DNA of 11,138 nucleotides. Origin: Alphaproteobacteria bacterium (GTDB lineage Bacteria; Pseudomonadota; Alphaproteobacteria; Geminicoccales; Geminicoccaceae). Of the stretch, positions 6,640 through 11,138 are shown in pieces. The position numbers were made by a program, and so were the translations under genes. The notes below the pieces were generated by a model, which saw nothing but the letters and a program-made list of their open reading frames with translations, searched no databases and had not been told where the DNA came from. Where the stretch lies: positions 1-11,138 of the forward strand of contig JALSGW010000322.1 in the NCBI GenBank assembly GCA_026982585.1, written 5' to 3'. Position 1 is the stretch's first letter. The number at the start of each line of letters is the position of its first letter.

Positions 6640-6662
6640 GGCCGGGCCGATGGGACCCGGCC
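6640..6662 (+). other. Second hairpin in the ATPase-to-binding-protein gap
   Basis: GGCCGGG (6640-6646) pairs perfectly with CCCGGCC (6656-6662) across a 9-nt loop. It begins directly after the ATPase stop codon and ends about 18 nt before the ribosome binding site of the binding-protein gene. With the preceding hairpin it forms a tandem structured block. Its function is unknown. Confidence 0.6.
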
Positions 6663-6694
6663 GCGCGTGCAACCGGCAAAGGAGGGAGGAGATC

Positions 6695-7762
6695 ATGCTC
6701 GCCAAACGTCGTCTGCTGCTCGGGGCCGCGGCCTCGGTGCTGTTGATCGCGGCAGCGCAGGCCGATGATCTCGACGTCGGCACCCTGGCCGAGGAAGCCA
6801 AGGCCGAGGGCGGGGTCATCAACACCTACGGCATGCCGGAGACCTGGGCCAACTACGGCGGCATCTACGCCCGCTTCGAGGAGAAGTACGGCATCCGCCA
6901 GCAGGATATCGACATGGGCTCCTCGGTGGTGCTGGCCCGCATGCGGGAGGAAAACGCCTCCAAGAACGACGTCGCCGACCTCAAGCCGGCCTTCGCCTCC
7001 ATCCTGGCCAGCGAAGGGCTCACCTATCCCTACAAGGTGAGCTGCTGGGAGGATCTGCCGGAGGGGCAGAAGGGCGTCGGCAAGGACGGCTCCACCTGGT
7101 ATGCCGCCTACAAGGGCACCTTGGGGTGGATCGTGAACACCCGGATGGTGGACAAGGTGCCCCGCACCTGGCAGGAGCTCGCCGATCCCGCCCTCGAAGG
7201 GCTCGTGAGCTATCTGGATCCGCGCGCCACCGGCACCGGCGAGGCGACCGTGAAGGCCGCCGCCTATGCGATCTCCGGCGATCCCTACGACGTCGAGGCG
7301 GGGGCCGAGTTCCTCGGCAAGCTGCATGAGATGGGGATCATCGCCTCGGTGGATCCCAAGGTGGACGTCTCCAAGTTCCAGCGCGGCGAGGTCGCGATCC
7401 TGATCAACTTCGACTACAACCTCCTCAAGTGGAAGGAGGACCTCGGCATCCCGGCGGAGGTGGTGATCCCCGCCGACGGCACCATCGCCTCGGGCGGCGG
7501 CGTGGTGGGCGCCCGCAACGCGCCCCATCCCAAGACCGTGGAGCTGTTCCTCGAGTATCTCCTGTGCGGCGAGGGCCAGCAGTACTACGCCAAGGGCTTC
7601 GTCTCGCCCATGAACCCGACGGTGGAGCTGCCCGCCGACGTGGCCTCCAAGTTCCCGCCGAAGGAGGCCTACGCCAACGTCCGGTTCGTCGACTACCAGA
7701 AGGACGCCGAATATTCGGACGCGCTCAAGGAGGCGTGGGCGCGCGCGGTCGGCGCCCAGTGA
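6695..7762 (+). CDS. ABC transporter periplasmic binding protein (PotD/FbpA-like class)
   Basis: This 355-residue secreted protein would bind the substrate of the importer formed with the neighbouring ATPase and two permeases. The ATG at 6695 has the near-ideal site GGAGGGAGGAG. It yields a signal peptide: MLAKRR, a hydrophobic LLLGAAASVLLIAA, and AQA cleaved before Asp24. The mature protein shows GMPETWANYGG (46-56), KGTLGWIVNT and TWQEL, followed by a later-lobe region with GEVAILINFDYN and a GEGQQYYAKGFVSP stretch. These fit the family that includes binding proteins for spermidine/putrescine, ferric iron, aminoethylphosphonate and sugar phosphates (AfuA). It differs clearly from the MalE-like protein at 184-1422. 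Strong hairpins flank it on both sides, as expected for a highly expressed member of its operon. Ligand unknown. Confidence 0.88.
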   Translation: MLAKRRLLLGAAASVLLIAAAQADDLDVGTLAEEAKAEGGVINTYGMPETWANYGGIYARFEEKYGIRQQDIDMGSSVVLARMREENASKNDVADLKPAFASILASEGLTYPYKVSCWEDLPEGQKGVGKDGSTWYAAYKGTLGWIVNTRMVDKVPRTWQELADPALEGLVSYLDPRATGTGEATVKAAAYAISGDPYDVEAGAEFLGKLHEMGIIASVDPKVDVSKFQRGEVAILINFDYNLLKWKEDLGIPAEVVIPADGTIASGGGVVGARNAPHPKTVELFLEYLLCGEGQQYYAKGFVSPMNPTVELPADVASKFPPKEAYANVRFVDYQKDAEYSDALKEAWARAVGAQ

Positions 7763-7773
7763 CGGCCAACCAA

Positions 7774-7803
7774 GGGGGGCGGGTGCGCCCGCGCCCGCCC
7801 TCC
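7774..7803 (+). other. Hairpin between binding-protein and first permease genes
   Basis: A 10-bp stem (7774-7783 with 7794-7803), nine G-C pairs plus one G-U wobble, encloses a 10-nt loop. It starts 11 nt after the binding-protein stop, in a 61-bp gap. There is no U-run. Position and lack of a terminator tail match the hairpin in the divergent operon at 130-153, suggesting 3'-end protection of the binding-protein message (inferred). Confidence 0.6.
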
Positions 7804-7823
7804 CCTCGCCGAGGAGCCGGGGC

Positions 7824-8669
7824 ATGAGGGGGATCGGATGGGCCGAATGGGTGTTGCTCGCACCCTTCGTCCTGTTCGTGGTCGGCTTCGAGCTCTATCC
7901 GATCCTGGTGATGGTGGGGCGCAGTTTCTTCGACCAGAGCGGCGCCCCCACCCTCGCCTATTACCTGCAGATCCTCGAAAATCCCGTCTACCGCACGGCC
8001 ATCCGCAACTCCCTTCTGTTCGCCACCGCGGGCGCCGCCGTGGGTGCCTTGGGGGGCACCTTCGTGGGCTATCTGGCCCCGCGGCTGCCGCGGCGGCTGC
8101 ATCAGTTCCTCCTCTCGCTCTACGCCCTGCCGCTCACCCTCTCGGGGCTGGTGGTGGCCTTCGCCTTCATCGTGCTGCTCGGCCGCAACGGCGTGCTCAA
8201 CCTCATCGCCCGCGAGCTGTTCGATCTTCCGCGCAACGTCTATTTCGACATCTATTCGTGGTACGGCATCGTCCTCGTCTACGCCTTCTTCCAGATCCCG
8301 CTGATGACCCTCACCATGGCGGCGGTGTTCGAGAACCTCGACCGCTCCCTCATCGAGGCGGCGCGCAATCTCGGCGCGCGGCCGTGGCAGGTATGGCGGC
8401 ACGTCATCATCCCGGTGCTCGCCCCGGGCTTCCTCGCCGGCCTGTCGATCCAGTTCGCGGGATTGCTCGGCGCCTTCGGCACCGTGCTGGCGCTGGTGGG
8501 CGGCGCCAAGAATCTGCTCGCCATCCAGATCTACTACCATACCAGCGAATCCACCTACAACCTGCCCCAGGCGGCGGCGCTGTCGGTGGTGTTGATCGGC
8601 CTGATCGCCTCCGTGCTGTTCCTGCTCAACCGGCTCGAGCGCTGGGCGCGACAGGCCGGAGGAGGTTGA
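7824..8669 (+). CDS. ABC transporter permease (PotB-like)
   Basis: This 281-residue inner-membrane protein forms half of the translocation channel. Hydrophobic segments lie near residues 8-30, 62-84, 98-120, 146-168, 203-225 and 250-268, consistent with six helices. The cytoplasmic EAA loop, contacting the ATPase, is EAARNLGARPWQVW (178-191) and is followed by IIPVLAPG. The PotB-style N-terminus has LLAPFVLFVV and a PILVMVGRSF stretch. The ATG at 7824 follows GAGGAG about 10 nt upstream. The stop lies 3 nt before the next permease start. The paired separate permeases distinguish this importer from FbpB/AfuB systems, where both are fused. Assignment to the importer is by operon position. Confidence 0.92.
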   Translation: MRGIGWAEWVLLAPFVLFVVGFELYPILVMVGRSFFDQSGAPTLAYYLQILENPVYRTAIRNSLLFATAGAAVGALGGTFVGYLAPRLPRRLHQFLLSLYALPLTLSGLVVAFAFIVLLGRNGVLNLIARELFDLPRNVYFDIYSWYGIVLVYAFFQIPLMTLTMAAVFENLDRSLIEAARNLGARPWQVWRHVIIPVLAPGFLAGLSIQFAGLLGAFGTVLALVGGAKNLLAIQIYYHTSESTYNLPQAAALSVVLIGLIASVLFLLNRLERWARQAGGG

Positions 8670-8672
8670 GCG

Positions 8673-9467
8673 ATGCGGCGGGTCACCAGCCTGCAGATGG
8701 TCCTGCTGGTGTTGCTCGTGGCCTTCATCGTGGTGCCGCTGTTGATGCCGGTGATCTTCTCCTTCAGCGTCTACTGGCAGGACATCCTCCCCGAGGGCTT
8801 CACCCTCCAGTGGTACGAGAGGTTCCTCTCCAAGCCGGCCACGAGCCGCTCGCTCACCGTGTCCCTGATCGTCGCCTCGAGTGCGGTGGCCCTCAACCTG
8901 GTGATCGCGGTGCCGGCGGGCTATGCCATGGCGCGCATGCGCGGCCGGGCGCGGCGGTTTCTGGTCGCGGTGGCGCGCATCCTGCCGCTCGTGCTGCCGC
9001 CTGTGGTGGTGGGAACGGCGTTGCTGCTCGCCTTCTCGGGCCCGCCCCTGGCCATCTCGGGCACCATCTGGATGGTGATCATCGCCCACACCCTGCTCGG
9101 CTTTCCCTTCATGATCCGCAACACGCTGGCGAGCTTCGACACCCTGGATGTCAACACCCTCTCCGAGGCGGCGCAGAGCCTCGGCGCCAACCTCTGGCAG
9201 CGGCTGCGCTACGTCATCCTGCCCAACGTCGCGCCGGGGGTGCTGGCCGGGGCGCTGTTGGTGTTCGCGATCTCCATCGGCGAGTTCGAGGTGACCAGCA
9301 TGGTGGCCGGCTTCGAGGCCCAGACCCTGCCGCTGCAGCTGTTCCAGCAGATCCGCAACGACATGCGCATCGCGAGCGCCATCTCCGCCTTTCTGGTCTA
9401 TGTGTCGCTGGTCTGCTTCCTCGGCATGACCTGGCTCAGCGCCTACCTGCGGGAGCGCCGGGGATGA
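8673..9467 (+). CDS. ABC transporter permease (PotC-like)
   Basis: This 264-residue inner-membrane protein is the second channel half. Hydrophobic segments lie at about 7-31, 60-85, 94-120, 130-146, 186-208 and 236-257. The EAA loop is SEAAQSLGANLWQRL (164-178), followed by ILPNVAPGV, as in PotC-type permeases. The N-terminus has VVPLLMPVIFSFS and the extracytoplasmic LQWYERFL segment common to this class. The ATG at 8673 comes 3 nt after the first permease stop, with GGAGGAGG upstream inside the preceding gene. It overlaps the phosphatase gene by 4 nt (ATGA), so the two are probably translationally coupled. Confidence 0.92.
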   Translation: MRRVTSLQMVLLVLLVAFIVVPLLMPVIFSFSVYWQDILPEGFTLQWYERFLSKPATSRSLTVSLIVASSAVALNLVIAVPAGYAMARMRGRARRFLVAVARILPLVLPPVVVGTALLLAFSGPPLAISGTIWMVIIAHTLLGFPFMIRNTLASFDTLDVNTLSEAAQSLGANLWQRLRYVILPNVAPGVLAGALLVFAISIGEFEVTSMVAGFEAQTLPLQLFQQIRNDMRIASAISAFLVYVSLVCFLGMTWLSAYLRERRG

Positions 9468-10249
9468 GGGCGGAGCTCAAGGCGGCGCTCGAGGCGGCGG
9501 AGGCCGCGGGGGAGCTGTTGCGGTGCCGGTTCCAGGAGGGCGTGCGGGTGTCCTACAAGGGCGCTCGCGATCCGGTCACCGAGGCGGACCGCGAGGCCGA
9601 GCGCCTGGTCGCGGAGCGGCTCGGGGAACGCTTCCCCGGCTACGGCTTCCTCGGCGAGGAACAGGGCCGGCGGCGCGACGGGGCGCTGCGATGGGTGGTC
9701 GATCCCTTAGACGGGACCACCAACTTCTCCCGCGGCATCGATCGCTTCTGTGTGTCCATCGCCCTTGAGCGCGACGGCGAGGTGCTGCTGGCGGTGATCC
9801 GGGACCCCTTGCGCCGGGAGAGCTTCTTCGCGGTGCGGGGCGAGGGGGCGTTCTGCAACGGGCGACGGATCCGGGTCTCGACCACCCGAAGCCTCGAGCG
9901 GGCCGTCGCCGCCTCCGGCTTTCCCTATCCCGACCGCGCGCACGAGGCCGACAATTTCGGTCTCTGGCGGACCATGGTGCAGGCCTGCCAGGCGGTGCGC
10001 TGCCTCGGCGCCTCGGCCCTGGACCTCGCCCATGTCGCCTGCGGGCGGCTGGATCTGTTCTGGGAGCTCGGCCTCGATCCCTGGGATCAGGCGGCGGGGG
10101 CTTTGCTCGTTCAGGAGGCGGGCGGCCTTGTGAGCGCGGTGGACGGCGGCCGCTTCGACCCCCACCGCCCCTCCATCCTCGCCGCCAACCCGGCCCTGCA
10201 CCGCGCGGCCGTAGAGCGGCTTTCGGGCGCAGCGCGGCCGGGTGGCTAG
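9464..10249 (+). CDS. Inositol-monophosphatase-family phosphatase
   Basis: This 261-residue Mg-dependent phosphatase removes phosphate from a sugar or polyol monophosphate. The metal-site residues are all present: Glu65 in LGEEQG, Asp80 and Asp83 in VVDPLDGTTNF (78-88), and Asp208 in DPWDQAAG (205-212). The upstream DPVTEAD (36-42) is also typical. Length is standard for SuhB, inositol-1-phosphatase and histidinol-phosphatase relatives, and sequence alone does not separate these. Placement at the end of an importer/kinase operon, with its ATG overlapping the permease stop, suggests it acts on the imported compound or on a phosphorylated intermediate. That is inference. Unlike ancestral suhB, it is not next to housekeeping genes. 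Confidence 0.92.
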   Translation: MRAELKAALEAAEAAGELLRCRFQEGVRVSYKGARDPVTEADREAERLVAERLGERFPGYGFLGEEQGRRRDGALRWVVDPLDGTTNFSRGIDRFCVSIALERDGEVLLAVIRDPLRRESFFAVRGEGAFCNGRRIRVSTTRSLERAVAASGFPYPDRAHEADNFGLWRTMVQACQAVRCLGASALDLAHVACGRLDLFWELGLDPWDQAAGALLVQEAGGLVSAVDGGRFDPHRPSILAANPALHRAAVERLSGAARPGG

Positions 10250-10261
10250 CATCCGGCGCGC
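10232..10261 (+). terminator. Possible operon-end hairpin overlapping the phosphatase stop
   Basis: GCCGG (10237-10241) pairs with CCGGC (10253-10257). The stem extends by four further GC pairs (10232-10235 with 10258-10261) if G10236 bulges. The TAG stop is in the loop. No U-run follows. It could mark the 3' end of the long operon, but the evidence is weak. Confidence 0.3.
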
Positions 10262-10318
10262 GCTCGCCTTCCGGCATGTCGCGAACCGGCCCCGACCGCG
10301 GCCAAAGTCCGACCCAGA

Positions 10319-10347
10319 TTGTCAAACGGCGCGCTCCGGGTCATGAT
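10319..10347 (+). promoter_or_regulatory. Candidate sigma70 promoter for the helix-hairpin-helix gene
   Basis: TTGTCA (10319-10324) matches five of six -35 bases. A 17-bp spacer leads to CATGAT (10342-10347), four of six -10 bases. Transcription would start near 10354, giving a leader of about 29 nt before the ATG at 10383. It lies in the 133-bp gap after the phosphatase gene and suggests separate expression of the next gene. Confidence 0.5.
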
Positions 10348-10382
10348 GATCGGAAAGGGGGCGGCAGTTCGGGACACGGGCG

Positions 10383-10871
10383 ATGGATCTGTTCTGGTTT
10401 CTGGCGGGCCTTGCGGTCGGGGCGCTCGCGGTGCGGTGGTGGCAGGGCCGGGAGCAGAGCGGCCGGCTCGAAGAGGTGCAGGCCAGCTGGGAGCGCAAGT
10501 GCGCCCATCTCGAAGACGAGCTCCGCCGCGCCGACGCGCAGCACGAGGAGACCAAAGAACGGCTGCGCGAGGCCGAGTTCCGCATCCAGGAGCTCGAGGC
10601 CCGTCTCGCCCAACTGCACCCGTCGAGGCCTTCCACCGCCACGGCCGAGGCGGGATCCGACCGTGCCCCTGAAGGCGAGGAGCTCGAGCGCATCAAGGGC
10701 ATCGGGCCGCGGCTCGCCCTCAAGCTCAAGCAGGCGGGTATTCTCGGCCTCGAAGACCTCGCCCGGCTCGATCCCGACGAGGCGGCCCGCCTCGACGACC
10801 AGCTGGGGCTGCGCGGCCGCTTGTTGCGGGAGCGCTGGGTGGAGCAGGCGCGCGCGCTGCTCGGCGGCTGA
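10383..10871 (+). CDS. Membrane-anchored coiled-coil protein with C-terminal helix-hairpin-helix domain
   Basis: This 162-residue protein has three visible parts. A single N-terminal membrane helix spans about residues 3-19 (FWFLAGLAVGALAVRWW). A charged heptad-rich coiled coil spans about 27-78. After a Ser/Thr/Pro/Ala linker (79-97) comes a helix-hairpin-helix-type domain with LERIKGIGPRLALKLKQAGI (101-120) and GLEDLARL. The C-terminal domain resembles those annotated as 'flap endonuclease-1-like' small proteins in many proteobacteria. No nuclease catalytic residues are evident, so enzyme activity should not be assumed. DNA binding or protein contact at the membrane is possible. The ribosome binding site is weak (GGGAC / CGGGCG). 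The gene has its own candidate promoter and converges on the next gene with a 15-nt gap. It is probably unrelated to the sugar operon. Confidence 0.85.
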   Translation: MDLFWFLAGLAVGALAVRWWQGREQSGRLEEVQASWERKCAHLEDELRRADAQHEETKERLREAEFRIQELEARLAQLHPSRPSTATAEAGSDRAPEGEELERIKGIGPRLALKLKQAGILGLEDLARLDPDEAARLDDQLGLRGRLLRERWVEQARALLGG

Positions 10872-10886
10872 AGGACGCTCCGGTGG

Positions 10887-11084
10887 TCAGGCCCGCGGCC
10901 GGCCCGCCGAGGGCAGCGCCGTGTGCGGTCCGGGCGGCATCCCCACCTCGATCCGCCCCGGCGCCGCATCGGTCGGTGCCATCCCGGCGCGCTGCTCCCG
11001 GCGCGCCACCTGCAGGCTCCACACGGCCGCGATCAGGGCCACCACCACCAACGCCAGCACCGCATAGGCCAGGGACCTGCGCAC
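10887..11084 (-). CDS. Small single-pass membrane protein, hypothetical
   Basis: This 65-residue protein starts at GTG 11082-11084, with GGGAG 7 nt upstream on the minus strand. A basic MRRS is followed by a clear membrane helix (about residues 5-24, LAYAVLALVVVALIAAVWSL). A soluble tail rich in Pro, Ala and Gly follows (MAPTDAAPGRIEVGMPPGP). I recognise no family. The helix, positive N-terminus and RBS make it more likely real than a chance frame in this GC-rich DNA. The tail is outside the cytoplasm if the N-terminus stays in, by the positive-inside rule. It converges with the helix-hairpin-helix gene. Confidence 0.6.
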   Translation of the reverse strand: MRRSLAYAVLALVVVALIAAVWSLQVARREQRAGMAPTDAAPGRIEVGMPPGPHTALPSAGRPRA

Positions 11085-11138
11085 GGCCGCACTCCCGCTT
11101 GGGCATTCCCCATTGTCGCCGCCGGGCGGGCCGGCTTC
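11085..11138. other. Right-edge sequence upstream of the small membrane protein gene
   Basis: These 54 bases hold the ribosome binding site of the 65-residue protein. I see no clear promoter and no other gene. It may be the leader of the small gene or the edge of a neighbouring gene outside the window. Confidence 0.4.

Noticed and set aside
6401..7825. 474-codon minus-strand frame opposite the second binding-protein gene
   Set aside because: Antisense shadow with low-complexity Gly/His/Leu/Asp composition and no recognisable domain; the plus-strand gene has a signal peptide and a strong ribosome binding site.
7725..9089. 454-codon minus-strand frame opposite the permease genes
   Set aside because: Very rich in His, Gln, Glu, Asp and Arg, the expected complement of hydrophobic permease codons; no motif.
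7838..9463. Upstream part of an 803-codon plus-strand frame that runs into the phosphatase
   Set aside because: The portion over the two permease genes is an out-of-frame Arg/Pro/Ala-rich shadow. The real phosphatase begins at the coupled ATG at 9464, where recognisable family sequence starts.
10726..11106. 126-codon minus-strand frame overlapping the small membrane protein and helix-hairpin-helix genes
   Set aside because: It has Gly/Ala/Arg-rich composition, overlaps a recognised gene on the opposite strand, and lacks a membrane helix or motif. The 65-residue frame in the same place is the better candidate.

Overview
The window is very G+C-rich and densely coded, with short intergenic gaps, Shine-Dalgarno-preceded starts and GTG initiation in about half the genes. 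This fits a high-GC proteobacterium, most likely an alphaproteobacterium or a GC-rich gammaproteobacterium; the exact taxon cannot be read from the sequence. Twelve protein genes are supported. No tRNA, rRNA, CRISPR array or insertion sequence was seen.

Left part (1-2240, minus strand): a polyol/sugar uptake and oxidation operon read leftward. It runs from an NAD-type short-chain dehydrogenase (1458-2240) to a family 1 (MalE-like) solute-binding protein (184-1422), then to the first 34 codons of a MalF-like permease that leaves the window at position 1. A strong hairpin (130-153) lies between the binding-protein and permease genes.

Control region (2241-2369): a compact divergent promoter region with striking mirror symmetry. 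Two candidate sigma70 promoters with 17-bp spacers face away from each other. An inverted repeat (2297-2310) exactly fills the gap between their -35 boxes, and each spacer holds a further inverted repeat. Several TTCG units, typical of DeoR/GlpR-family operators, are present. The two 5' leaders are near-identical inverted copies placed at the same distance from each -10 box and each GTG start.

Middle part (2370-10249, plus strand): a tightly packed operon. Its genes encode a DeoR-family regulator, a BtpA/SgcQ-family TIM-barrel protein, an FGGY carbohydrate kinase, a PotA/FbpC-type ABC ATPase, a periplasmic binding protein, two permeases and an inositol-monophosphatase-family phosphatase. Several junctions overlap (GTGA, ATGA) or are separated by only 2-6 nt. 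Strong hairpins flank the binding-protein gene.

Together the two operons look like one locally controlled catabolic system. Two different ABC importers bring in substrate(s); a dehydrogenase, a phosphatase, a sugar kinase and an unassigned TIM-barrel enzyme process them; and a DeoR regulator probably senses a phosphorylated intermediate. The substrate cannot be named from sequence alone.

Right part (10250-11138): apparently unrelated genes. One encodes a membrane-anchored coiled-coil protein with a C-terminal helix-hairpin-helix domain and has its own candidate promoter. A convergent gene encodes a 65-residue single-pass membrane protein.
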